Shown here in pieces: positions 6,558 to 13,218 of a stretch of 13,644 nucleotides of DNA (the stretch's first letter is position 1; each line of letters opens with the position of its first letter). The DNA lies in the NCBI GenBank assembly GCA_964400655.1, contig CAYNVN010000144.1:1-13644 (forward strand). The letters run 5' to 3'. The notes below the pieces were generated by a model. It worked only from the letters and a program-made list of their open reading frames with translations, was not told the DNA's origin and did not search any database. A program made the position numbers and the translations under genes. This DNA is from B16-G9 sp964400655 (GTDB lineage Bacteria > Bacteroidota > Bacteroidia > Bacteroidales > F082).

Positions 6558-8123
6558 TTACCTTTTCACAAACTTCTTGTTAATAATCCCCTTGTTGGTT
6601 TCAACTTTTATAATATAAATGCCGGGGTTCAAAAACTCAATATCAACACCTTTGTTCTGTAATTGAGTGTTTTCAATAACCAACGAACCTGTTATATTAT
6701 AAATTCTGAATTTTATTAATTGCAGGTTACCCATATCAATTTGCAGTTTGTTTTTCGCCGGATTTGGAAATATTTTGATGATGTCTGCTGCTGGTAGGGT
6801 TTCCGTACCCGAAACTTCATCCGACAGTTTTATTAATGCACCGCTTCCGGGACTCAGCACTATATTAAAATGAATAAGTGATTCATCTTCCGAAAAAGGA
6901 AGTCCCTTACCTTCCGTAAGGTTTACTACGCTTTTAACCGAATATCCAACGGTGCTTTTTTTCACCGACAAGGCTATTTCAGAAGTATCAAAAACATTGG
7001 TATTAACAGCTATAAGATATTTTTCATTTATTTCGGTAGTGTAATCAACGTGCATTTTTACTTCACCAAAACTTGTTGAAACGGCCGTGCTGTCGTTTAC
7101 CACCCTTAACTTTAACAGGATATCACTTATTTTGTTGATTTCCGTATTTACGGCAATTGCCTCTGTTAACCTTTGGGTTGGCTGACCCGATACATCCAGC
7201 ATTCCCAGCAGGTATGGAAATTCCGATTCATACAAGAAATACCACAAACCTTTTGCCCCCTGCATAATGGAAAGATAGACCTGCAAACGAATCTCTTTGG
7301 GATATACCTGTCGCCAAAAACCCCAGTTTTCAGGAGTTTCCATATCGCCGAATGCCTGAAACACCACCCACATCGGCCGGTTTAACGATTCGCAATGATT
7401 TATCCTTACGGTATTGATATAATCAGAAAACGGCGGTGGGTCGGGCATACTGGTAAAATAGGATGGCATATAGTCGCTTAAATCGCCAATGGCATCGCCG
7501 TCTTCCAGCGGATAACTATCCATCATTAATACATCGGGGTGTATGTAGCTGTCGATATAGCTCATTTGCTGTTCATCGTTCCATGTTGACAAAACCGGAT
7601 GGTTTCCGCCGCTCTCTTCAATCAAAATATCTTTTGCTCGTTCCAGAACCTCAAAATCAATCCAGCCCTGCAAAGGTTCATCATACAAATAATAGCCCAG
7701 TGTGGCAGGAGAGGTTCGTATTTGTTCGATTCCGTCATTACTCAATGCTGCCCGAATAGCACTGTCGGTTACTTCGTTTTCGTTGCTTGAACCAATTAAC
7801 TGCTGCAGGTTAATGAATGGGGGAATAACCTTCATATCATACATCACGGCAATATCCAAAATGGTATCCAGTGTATAACTAATGGGGTCGTATGATAAAA
7901 ATATTGAGTTAAAACCCTGTTCTTTTAAATTCTGAAAGGATGTGTGGTGAAACTCAGCCGCCGTTTCAGGGTTAAACAAAAAGTCGTCAACGTTTCTGAA
8001 ATCACCACGCACCGACCAAACACCAATGGGGAAAAAAGTTGAATCGTAGTTTTGCGGATACAGTGTTTTGCTAAAACCGATAGTTGTAAGCAGAACAATA
8101 AGGGTAAAAATAATTGTTTTCAT
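6558..8123 (-). CDS. Secreted TIM-barrel glycoside-hydrolase-like protein with type IX secretion sorting domain
   Basis: 521 residues. It has an N-terminal signal peptide (Lys at 3, hydrophobic 4-17), a catalytic-type domain (about 29-330), a beta-sandwich-like linker region (about 340-435) and a C-terminal Por sorting domain (about 442-521). The last domain starts near IIKIFPNPAKNKLQI and contains FRIYNITGSLV, GIYIIKVET and a basic end, the hallmark of cargo exported by the type IX system and usually anchored at the cell surface. The middle domain looks like a (beta/alpha)8 barrel: strands include FNSIFLSYDP (71-80), KVIPPFI, LGYYLYDEP (142-150), VLMMDSYP (198-205), WVVFQAF (252-258) and GLWYFLYES (292-300). 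E149 and E299 sit at strand ends where retaining glycosidases place their two acids, but I cannot assign a GH family or substrate. A candidate -7 box lies 25 bases upstream. The next gene upstream is a UspA protein on the same strand, 157 bases away. Confidence 0.8.
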   Translation of the reverse strand: MKTIIFTLIVLLTTIGFSKTLYPQNYDSTFFPIGVWSVRGDFRNVDDFLFNPETAAEFHHTSFQNLKEQGFNSIFLSYDPISYTLDTILDIAVMYDMKVIPPFINLQQLIGSSNENEVTDSAIRAALSNDGIEQIRTSPATLGYYLYDEPLQGWIDFEVLERAKDILIEESGGNHPVLSTWNDEQQMSYIDSYIHPDVLMMDSYPLEDGDAIGDLSDYMPSYFTSMPDPPPFSDYINTVRINHCESLNRPMWVVFQAFGDMETPENWGFWRQVYPKEIRLQVYLSIMQGAKGLWYFLYESEFPYLLGMLDVSGQPTQRLTEAIAVNTEINKISDILLKLRVVNDSTAVSTSFGEVKMHVDYTTEINEKYLIAVNTNVFDTSEIALSVKKSTVGYSVKSVVNLTEGKGLPFSEDESLIHFNIVLSPGSGALIKLSDEVSGTETLPAADIIKIFPNPAKNKLQIDMGNLQLIKFRIYNITGSLVIENTQLQNKGVDIEFLNPGIYIIKVETNKGIINKKFVKR

Positions 8124-8148
8124 AGGTTTTTTTATTGTTTATAAAAAT

Positions 8149-8156
8149 CAAAAATA
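8149..8156 (-). promoter_or_regulatory. Candidate -7 box for the secreted protein
   Basis: On the minus strand this reads tatttttg, an exact match to the Bacteroidota -7 consensus TAnnTTTG, ending 25 bases before the ATG at 8123. No matching -33 TTTG is found at about 19 bases upstream, so support is moderate. Confidence 0.4.
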
Positions 8157-8161
8157 GACTT

Positions 8162-8204
8162 TTTACCGGGCAGGCATTTATTTGGTGTAAAATCAGCCGG
8201 TAAA
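8162..8204 (-). promoter_or_regulatory. Inverted repeat upstream of the secreted-protein gene
   Basis: Perfect 8-bp arms tttaccgg (8162-8169) and ccggtaaa (8197-8204) surround a 27-base spacer. It lies between the UspA gene and the candidate -7 box of the secreted protein. It could be an operator or a weak terminator for the UspA transcript; no U-tract follows immediately, which argues against efficient termination. Confidence 0.35.
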
Positions 8205-8280
8205 TCAAAACATTCAAATGCAGAAAATCCGGTTTTTTTGAGGTAGCTGTTTTACGAAAAAGTTTTCGGGCTGTAATCAA

Positions 8281-9168
8281 TTATTTTACATGATAAACCA
8301 ACAGGGGGATATTGGTTTGATACAAAAACCGGTGGTCAATATCCTGTGCAAAGAGTTTCATCAGTAAATTTCGCCGGTGGGTTGAAAAGGCCATAATATC
8401 AATTTCACGCTCATCAATAAACTTCTCAAGGCCCTTTTGCATATCTGCCGATTCAAGAATACCGCACTCAATAGCGGTAATACCAAGTTCTTCCAACAGG
8501 TAATTTTTTATTTTCTTCATCCGTAATTCATCCTCTTCGCTGCTTTCGATTTCGGAGGTGTGGATACAGATGATCTTTGCATCAAAAAAACGGGCAAAAC
8601 CCGTCAGGCGCTCCAGGGCATGATAATCGGTATTGTCGATATTGGTCAGATACAACACTTTTGAGGGTTTTTTCAGGCGGTAGGCATCGTAACCGGGTGG
8701 TACTGCTATTACCGGAACATTTGCATTTTCCAGCACTCTGGTAACCTTTTTACCAAAAGGTGTTTGACCCTGAGCCTGTTTTCCGGCAGTCCCCATCACA
8801 ATTACACTCGGATTATACTCATCGGCATAAGCCAAAATGGTTTCGGTGGCAAATCCCTGAACAATATCAACGTTAACCTTTACATTGCTTATTTTCTCTT
8901 TTTCAATCAAATTTTCCAGCATCTGTTTAACCGCCTCAAGGTTAAGCAGTGTCTCTTCCTCAATCCGGTTCATATCAACGTTTATCCCCATCGTGTATGA
9001 GTAAGGTTCAAAAGAGCCCGGTGTGGAAAAAACAGGATTAAAACAGGCGTTAAGCAACACAATGTCGGCATCAATACCTGCAGCAATTTGTAAAGCGTAA
9101 ACCGCTCCGTTTTCAGCATGTTCCGTAAAATTTACCGGAACCAGTACCATATTTTTATTTTCATCCAT
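8281..9168 (-). CDS. Tandem universal stress protein (UspA family)
   Basis: 295-residue cytoplasmic protein with two Usp domains in tandem (about 6-147 and 159-295), a common Bacteroidota arrangement. Domain 1 begins MVLVPVNFTEHAENGAVYALQIAA and has the nucleotide-loop region VMGTAGKQAQGQTPFGKK (about 124-141). This is close to the ATP-binding pattern G-x2-G-x9-G-(S/T), but the last glycine is one residue early and is followed by Lys instead of Ser/Thr, so ATP binding is uncertain. Domain 2 has the equivalent stretch FSTHRRNLLMKLFAQD (about 271-286), with no loop glycines at all, implying a non-ATP-binding half. Usp proteins modulate survival under stress; no partner is suggested here. ATG 9168 is chosen; the Met seven residues in (MVLVPV) is an equally plausible start. 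It is divergent from the pseudouridine synthase gene across 100 bases. Confidence 0.9.
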   Translation of the reverse strand: MDENKNMVLVPVNFTEHAENGAVYALQIAAGIDADIVLLNACFNPVFSTPGSFEPYSYTMGINVDMNRIEEETLLNLEAVKQMLENLIEKEKISNVKVNVDIVQGFATETILAYADEYNPSVIVMGTAGKQAQGQTPFGKKVTRVLENANVPVIAVPPGYDAYRLKKPSKVLYLTNIDNTDYHALERLTGFARFFDAKIICIHTSEIESSEEDELRMKKIKNYLLEELGITAIECGILESADMQKGLEKFIDEREIDIMAFSTHRRNLLMKLFAQDIDHRFLYQTNIPLLVYHVK

Positions 9169-9238
9169 AAAGGTCGGTTTTCATTTGTTAAATATACTGA
9201 AATATATACCATCATGCAAGCCGTCGGCTGCTTTTGTG

Positions 9239-9246
9239 TATTTTTG
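9239..9246 (+). promoter_or_regulatory. Candidate -7 box for the pseudouridine synthase
   Basis: tatttttg matches TAnnTTTG exactly and ends 22 bases before ATG 9269, leaving a short leader as at the other two plus-strand boxes in this window. No clear -33 TTTG is visible at the usual spacing. Confidence 0.5.
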
Positions 9247-9268
9247 CCGTCCAAATAATTGATTAACT

Positions 9269-10111
9269 ATGAATAAGAAAAAAGGCGGGTTCGATAAATT
9301 TATAAAAAAGACAACTAAAAAAAGAAAAAGTTTTGAACCCAAAGCGGACTCGACAGAACGTAAATTTAAAAAGAAACCGGCAAAAAAGGAAGGCGACGGG
9401 CTGATAAGGTTGAATAAATTTTTAGCCGATGCAGGCGTGTGCTCGCGTCGCGAAGCCGATAAATTAATTGAAGCCGGTGTTGTTACGGTTAACGGAAAAG
9501 TGGTAACCCAACTGGGCACCAAAGTTAAACGTACCGATAAGGTGGTTTACGGGGGACAGCTGCTGAGAGCCGAAAAGCTCCAATACATTTTGCTTAACAA
9601 ACCCAAAGGATATATTACCACTTCGGAAGATACGCACGACAGAAAAATAGTAATGAGTTTGGTGCAAAATGCCTGTCAGGAACGAATTTACCCTGTGGGG
9701 CGGCTCGACAGAAATACCACAGGTCTTTTATTGTTTACCAACGATGGCGATTTGGCCAAAAAACTCACCCACCCCAAACACGGTGTAAAAAAACTATATC
9801 ATGTGGTGCTCGATAAACCGCTCACAAAAAATCACCTGCTTGAAATAGCCGCAGGACTAAAACTGGAAGACGGGGAAATTAAACCCGATAAAATTGCCTA
9901 CGACATGAAAGCTGCCGATAAACGCGAAATAGGAATTGAACTGCACTCCGGAAGAAACAGAATCGTGCGCAGGGTTTTTGAACACCTGGGTTATAAAGTT
10001 GTTAAACTTGACAGGGTGATGTTTGCCTCACTCACCAAAAAAGACATCCCCAGAGGCAAGTGGCGGCACCTCACCGAAAAAGAGGTTAATATGCTTAAAA
10101 TGTTGCCCTGA
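9269..10111 (+). CDS. RsuA/RluB-family rRNA pseudouridine synthase with lysine-rich N-terminus
   Basis: 280 residues that should isomerise one uridine of ribosomal RNA. Order: a strongly basic, probably disordered tail (1-42, many Lys), an S4 RNA-binding domain (about 45-92, RLNKFLADAGVCSRREADKLI...TVNGKVV), and the catalytic domain (about 104-275). The catalytic aspartate is D147 in the signature GRLDRNTTGLLLFTNDGD. The later motif SGRNRIVRRVFEHLGYKVVKLDRVMF and the ending RGKWRHLTEKEV are typical of the RsuA/RluB/RluE/RluF branch. I cannot tell 16S from 23S specificity, so no symbol is given. The gene is a single-gene unit: the UspA gene is divergent and hsp20 is convergent. A candidate -7 box lies at 9239-9246 and a strong terminator lies 29 bases after the stop. 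Confidence 0.92.
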   Translation: MNKKKGGFDKFIKKTTKKRKSFEPKADSTERKFKKKPAKKEGDGLIRLNKFLADAGVCSRREADKLIEAGVVTVNGKVVTQLGTKVKRTDKVVYGGQLLRAEKLQYILLNKPKGYITTSEDTHDRKIVMSLVQNACQERIYPVGRLDRNTTGLLLFTNDGDLAKKLTHPKHGVKKLYHVVLDKPLTKNHLLEIAAGLKLEDGEIKPDKIAYDMKAADKREIGIELHSGRNRIVRRVFEHLGYKVVKLDRVMFASLTKKDIPRGKWRHLTEKEVNMLKMLP

Positions 10112-10140
10112 TGCAAAAGCAGAGACCAATAACCGGAATA

Positions 10141-10182
10141 AAAAAAGCCGTCAATCATTGCATTTTGATTGACGGCTTTTTT
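10141..10182. terminator. Bidirectional intrinsic terminator between pseudouridine synthase and hsp20
   Basis: Perfect 11-bp GC-containing stem, gccgtcaatca (10147-10157) with tgattgacggc (10166-10176), and an 8-base loop. It is flanked by six A's on the left and six T's on the right, which extend the pairing and supply a U-tract in both directions. It serves the plus-strand gene ending at 10111 and the minus-strand hsp20 ending at 10203. Confidence 0.93.
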
Positions 10183-10202
10183 GTTACTGTAAGTGGTTAC
10201 CC

Positions 10203-10622
10203 TTACGAGATTTTTATCTCACGAGAAACTTTGGTTTCTTCTTTTTTGGGTAACACAATGTTCAAAATACCGTTTTTGTAGTCAGCCTTAATACCCTCAA
10301 GATTGATGTTCTCGGGTAAGTTGAATGAACGGCTGAAGGTATTGTAATAAAACTCGCGACGTGCGTAGTTTTCTTTCTTTTCTTCTTTTTCCTCTTTGTG
10401 TTCCGACGAAATGGTTAAAACATCTTTTTCAACATTGATGTGGAAATCGTTTTTCTTCATTCCCGGTGCAGCCATCTCCAAAACAAACTTATCGTTGTCT
10501 TCTTTGATGTTGACTGCAGGAATGGTTCCTTCAAATTTTTCTTCGGTGTTGAAGAAATTTTTTTCCAGTGCATCAAATAAATCGGTTAAAGCCGGATACT
10601 GATTAAATCTTACAAGTGCCAT
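10203..10622 (-). CDS. Small heat shock protein, Hsp20/alpha-crystallin family
   Basis: 139-residue ATP-independent holdase chaperone expected to form oligomers that bind unfolding proteins in the cytoplasm. A short N-terminal arm (1-32) precedes the alpha-crystallin domain (about 33-126). The domain shows the conserved AAPGMKKNDFHINVEKDVLTI (51-71), the charged loop rich in Glu and Lys (74-85), the dimer-strand region RREFYYNTFSRSFNLP (88-103) and the ADYKNGILNIVLPK signature (113-126). The C-terminal tail carries the I-x-I motif I136-K137-I138 used for oligomer contacts. The start is fixed by a textbook Shine-Dalgarno (aaaggagg) at 10631-10638, unusual here because no other gene in the window has one. 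It stands alone, convergent with the pseudouridine synthase. I see no CIRCE-like inverted repeat upstream. Confidence 0.95.
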   Translation of the reverse strand: MALVRFNQYPALTDLFDALEKNFFNTEEKFEGTIPAVNIKEDNDKFVLEMAAPGMKKNDFHINVEKDVLTISSEHKEEKEEKKENYARREFYYNTFSRSFNLPENINLEGIKADYKNGILNIVLPKKEETKVSREIKIS

Positions 10623-10630
10623 AACTTTGT

Positions 10631-10638
10631 CCTCCTTT
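10631..10638 (-). promoter_or_regulatory. Strong Shine-Dalgarno of hsp20
   Basis: On the minus strand this reads aaaggagg, fully complementary to the 16S anti-Shine-Dalgarno, eight bases before the ATG. Bacteroidota genes mostly lack such sites, and none of the other eight well-defined genes here shows one. Confidence 0.85.
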
Positions 10639-10821
10639 TATTTTTAATTTAATTATTAACTTTTGTTTTTCGTTTCGCTTTTCTCCTGTTCAAACCATAT
10701 ACCAATGCGAAAAAACAATACGATAAGCATAATAAACTGCCTATATGGCATTATTGATTAATTACAGCTGTCATTTTGACTCTTTTATGATATTTTCACA
10801 TATAAATAAGGTTTCAGTATT

Positions 10822-10829
10822 TATCTTTG
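10822..10829 (+). promoter_or_regulatory. -7 box of the YbhN-like operon
   Basis: tatctttg is an exact TAnnTTTG match, ending 18 bases before the proposed GTG start at 10848. The longer frame would begin at a TTG formed by the last bases of this box (10827-10829), which is implausible as a start. No clear -33 TTTG at standard spacing. Confidence 0.55.
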
Positions 10830-10847
10830 CCTTTAAAAGCTGTATTT

Positions 10848-11903
10848 GTGGAAAAGATTGTACAAAGCCTGAGTCCGAAACGTATTGTATGGCCTATTTT
10901 AATAGGTTTGGCGGTTAGTGGCTGGCTTTTGTCGCGTAACTTTAATCCCGAAACCTTTACCTTTATCACTTTTACCTGGCATACGCTGCTCTTTTTATTG
11001 ATTGCCGTATTGATGATGTTTGTAAGAGACATTGCTTACATGTATCGGATAATTGTTTTAACCGATTCGGAGATAGGGTGGAAACAGGCATTTAACATCA
11101 TCATGCTTTGGGAGTTCAGTTCGGCAATATCGCCATCGGTGGTGGGAGGTACCGGTCCGGCAATCTTTTTTCTTTATAAGGAAGGTGTAAGCAGCGGAAA
11201 AAGCACGGCCGTAATACTGACGGCCATATTTTTAGACGAGTTGTTTTTTATCCTCTCCGTTCCGTTTGTTTACATTTTGTTTGGCAATCATATTTTTCCG
11301 CCCGATTCGGTAAATATCGACGAAATAAGATGGGCATTTATGGGCGGTTACATAGCCCTGCTGGTTTACACCCTGTTTTTGGCTTACGCCCTGTTTGTTA
11401 ATCCGCATCTTTTTAAATCGTTTATTTCATGGGTTTTTCTTTTCCCTATCTTAAAAAAGTGGCGCATGCGTGCACGCCGGTCGGCCAACCAGCTTATATA
11501 CACATCAAAAAAAATTAAGGGGAAACCCTTTTCCTATTGGTTTAAAAGCATGACTGCCACAGCTTTTTCGTGGGGTGGCCGTTACTGGGTGGTTAATTTT
11601 ATGCTGATGGCATTTTTCGGAAACGTTTACAGCCTTTCCGATCATCTGCTTATTTACGGCCGCCAGCTAACCATGTGGATAATTTTACTGGTAAGCCCCA
11701 CCCCGGGCGGAAGTGGTATTGCCGAATTTATCTTTTCAAATTTCCTCGGTAATTTTATTCCTGATGCTTCGTGGTATGCTCCGCTGGCCATTTTGTGGCG
11801 ACTGATAAGCTATTATCCTTACCTGTTTATCGGGGCGGTTATTTTGCCGGTTTGGCTAAAAAAAGTATTTAAAAACGAGGTGAATTACAAAGAGATTAAA
11901 TAG
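10848..11903 (+). CDS. UPF0104/YbhN-like (LPG-synthase TM domain) integral membrane protein
   Basis: 351-residue inner-membrane protein from the proposed GTG start. It belongs to the family of lysylphosphatidylglycerol synthase transmembrane domains (UPF0104, YbhN-like). Visible family signatures are FVRDIAYMYR (58-67), the helix and loop PSVVGGTGPAIFFLYKEG (96-113), and the late motif SPTPGGSGIAEF (283-294). About seven or eight hydrophobic helices alternate with basic cytoplasmic loops such as KKWRMRARRS (203-212). The family is linked to lipid flipping or anchoring but is biochemically ill-defined; no aminoacyl-transferase domain is present here, so it is not an MprF enzyme. The frame is open back to a TTG at 10827, but that codon overlaps a promoter box. 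The next gene starts one base after its stop, and PcrB follows, so a role in moving or placing a membrane lipid is an inference from context. Confidence 0.85.
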   Translation: MEKIVQSLSPKRIVWPILIGLAVSGWLLSRNFNPETFTFITFTWHTLLFLLIAVLMMFVRDIAYMYRIIVLTDSEIGWKQAFNIIMLWEFSSAISPSVVGGTGPAIFFLYKEGVSSGKSTAVILTAIFLDELFFILSVPFVYILFGNHIFPPDSVNIDEIRWAFMGGYIALLVYTLFLAYALFVNPHLFKSFISWVFLFPILKKWRMRARRSANQLIYTSKKIKGKPFSYWFKSMTATAFSWGGRYWVVNFMLMAFFGNVYSLSDHLLIYGRQLTMWIILLVSPTPGGSGIAEFIFSNFLGNFIPDASWYAPLAILWRLISYYPYLFIGAVILPVWLKKVFKNEVNYKEIK

Positions 11904-11904
11904 C

Positions 11905-12171
11905 ATGAACGAATATATGGCACTTGCATTGGCGGTTTTGGCAACTTTTGTAACTAATGTACCGTTTGGTTACGGCCGGCAGGGAACCAAAAAATTTTCG
12001 TGGCAATGGTTTTTGTATGTCCACTTGCCCATTCCTTTGGTGGTTGCCTATCGTTATCTTTTTGAACTGGGGTTCCAGCTTTATACCTATCCGTTTATGG
12101 TGCTCGGCTTTTTTGGCGGGCAATGGGTGGGAGCAAAAATCAGAAAAAGAAGAATGGCCCGAAATTCATAA
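11905..12171 (+). CDS. Small membrane protein of unknown function, coupled to the YbhN-like gene
   Basis: 88-residue protein that I do not recognise as a named family. It has a hydrophobic first helix (about 3-22), a short basic stretch GRQGTKKFSWQ (about 24-34), a second hydrophobic segment (about 35-55), a third (about 58-78, YTYPFMVLGFFGGQWVGA) and a strongly basic end KIRKRRMARNS. This predicts three membrane passes with a cytoplasmic, positively charged C-terminus. Its ATG lies one base after the stop of the YbhN-like gene, which implies translational coupling and perhaps a stable partnership. Codon use and amino-acid composition are like the neighbours', and the reading frame ends just before the AT-rich gap to PcrB, so I consider it real. 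A different frame open over 11957-12175 lacks membrane-protein logic and is rejected. Confidence 0.75.
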   Translation: MNEYMALALAVLATFVTNVPFGYGRQGTKKFSWQWFLYVHLPIPLVVAYRYLFELGFQLYTYPFMVLGFFGGQWVGAKIRKRRMARNS

Positions 12172-12212
12172 ATAATAATGTTTGTAATTTTTAATTCTCC
12201 CGAATAGTATTT

Positions 12213-12241
12213 GAAAAGTAGTTTTATAAATTTTACTTTTC
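12213..12241 (+). promoter_or_regulatory. AT-rich inverted repeat before pcrB
   Basis: Perfect arms gaaaagta (12213-12220) and tacttttc (12234-12241) around a 13-base loop, sitting just upstream of the candidate -33 (12249-12252). It could be an operator or a weak end signal for the YbhN operon transcript. Confidence 0.35.
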
Positions 12242-12248
12242 CGTACAG

Positions 12249-12278
12249 CTTGTGATGGCTGATAAAAATGTATTTTTG
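12249..12278 (+). promoter_or_regulatory. Candidate promoter of pcrB
   Basis: The -7 box tatttttg (12271-12278) matches TAnnTTTG exactly. An 18-base spacer separates it from cttg (12249-12252), three of four bases of the -33 TTTG. The box ends 15 bases before ATG 12294 and lies inside the longest open frame, which supports the shorter PcrB start. Confidence 0.6.
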
Positions 12279-12293
12279 CTAAAAAGCGAGTTT

Positions 12294-13028
12294 ATGAATG
12301 TAACAGAACTATTTAACAGACCTCAAAAACAACTGGCGGTTTTGGTTGACCCTGACAAATTGAGTAATGATCAGCTAATTTCGCTGACAAAAAAAGCACA
12401 AAAATCGGGTGTGGATTACTTTTTTGTGGGAGGCAGTTTGCTTACATCCGGAAGTTTGGATACATGCGTTAAAATTTTAAAAGAGAACAGCAACATCCCC
12501 GTAGTTCTGTTTCCGGGTAACACTTATCAGGTAAGCAGCCGTGCCGATGCCATACTTTTTCTTTCGCTTATTTCGGGAAGAAATCCCGATATGTTAATAG
12601 GCATGCACGTAATAGCGGCACCTTACATAAAAATGAGCGGCCTGGAAGTGGTTCCCACAGGGTATATGCTGATTGACAGCGGAAAACCTACGGCCGTTAC
12701 CTATATGAGCAATTCGTTTCCCATTCCTTCCGATAAAAAAGATATAGCCGCCTGTACTGCCATGGCGGGAGAAATGCTCGGGTTGAAAGTAATTTATATG
12801 GATGCCGGAAGCGGTGCCCATAATACCGTTCCGGAAGAGATGACAGGTTTTGTTAAACAATCGGTGGAAGTGCCGGTTATTGTAGGAGGCGGAATTAAAA
12901 CCGTCGAAAAACTGGAGAGCATTTTACTGTCGGGTGCCGATATTGCCGTTATTGGCAACAAATTTGAATCGGAACCCGATTTAATTGAAAGATTTGCCGC
13001 TAAAATAAAAGAGATTAACGGTTTTTAA
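12294..13028 (+). CDS. pcrB: PcrB/GGGP synthase family, prenylglyceryl-phosphate synthase
   Basis: 244-residue TIM-barrel enzyme that joins a polyprenyl diphosphate to sn-glycerol-1-phosphate, the first ether-bond step of archaeal-type lipids. Members also occur in Bacteroidota and in Bacillus. Diagnostic motifs: LVDPDK (17-22), FFVGGSLLTSG (43-53), the PGN loop (74-76), YMLIDSG (124-130), YMDAGSGA (168-175) and the phosphate-binding VGGGIKT...GADIAVIGN (197-222). They are typical of the group II branch of the family. Prenyl chain length cannot be read from the sequence. The frame is open to ATG 12252, but a -7 box lies inside that extension and the shorter start at 12294 (MNVTELFNRPQKQLAVLVDPDK) matches the normal N-terminus of the family. 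It follows a YbhN-like membrane protein and a small membrane protein, separated by 122 bases with their own promoter. A glycerol-1-phosphate source gene is not in the window. Confidence 0.92.
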   Translation: MNVTELFNRPQKQLAVLVDPDKLSNDQLISLTKKAQKSGVDYFFVGGSLLTSGSLDTCVKILKENSNIPVVLFPGNTYQVSSRADAILFLSLISGRNPDMLIGMHVIAAPYIKMSGLEVVPTGYMLIDSGKPTAVTYMSNSFPIPSDKKDIAACTAMAGEMLGLKVIYMDAGSGAHNTVPEEMTGFVKQSVEVPVIVGGGIKTVEKLESILLSGADIAVIGNKFESEPDLIERFAAKIKEINGF

Positions 13029-13218
13029 TCCCCCAAAACATACACATACAGAAAAGAAGTGTTTGGAAATTTTAGGATTTGGTTGCCTGGTGCTCATTGA
13101 TTCAAGGTTTGGAAGTTCAAAGTTTGAGGAACAGCGAAGACGGAGAGGCGCGAAAGTTCAGAAGTTGAGCTGGTTGCTGGATGCTTGATGCTTGTTGTTG
13201 CCCTCCCGCACAACCCAG
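13029..13218. repeat. Gene-free region, heptamer-word array A
   Basis: No gene is supported here. From 13101 to 13200 much of the sequence has a seven-base period. Near 13101-13129 the words ttcaagg, tttggaa, gttcaaa and gtttgag follow one another. At 13169-13196 four tandem units read gctggtt, gctggat, gcttgat, gcttgtt. The words at 13106-13129 also occur, in swapped order, at 6510-6533. The stretch between (13130-13155) is not obviously periodic. Confidence 0.7.

Noticed and set aside
8071..8280. Open frame of 69 codons on the minus strand between the UspA and secreted-protein genes
   Set aside because: It overlaps the signal-peptide region of the secreted protein in another frame and covers the candidate promoter and inverted repeat; composition is that of AT-rich noncoding DNA.
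9219..9229. Small palindrome agccg-t-cggct between divergent genes as an operator
   Set aside because: Five-base arms with a one-base centre are too short to distinguish from chance, and no related copy is seen elsewhere in the window.
11957..12175. Alternative frame over the small membrane protein gene
   Set aside because: It lacks a start signal, contains no membrane pattern, and the coupled frame beginning at 11905 explains the same sequence better.
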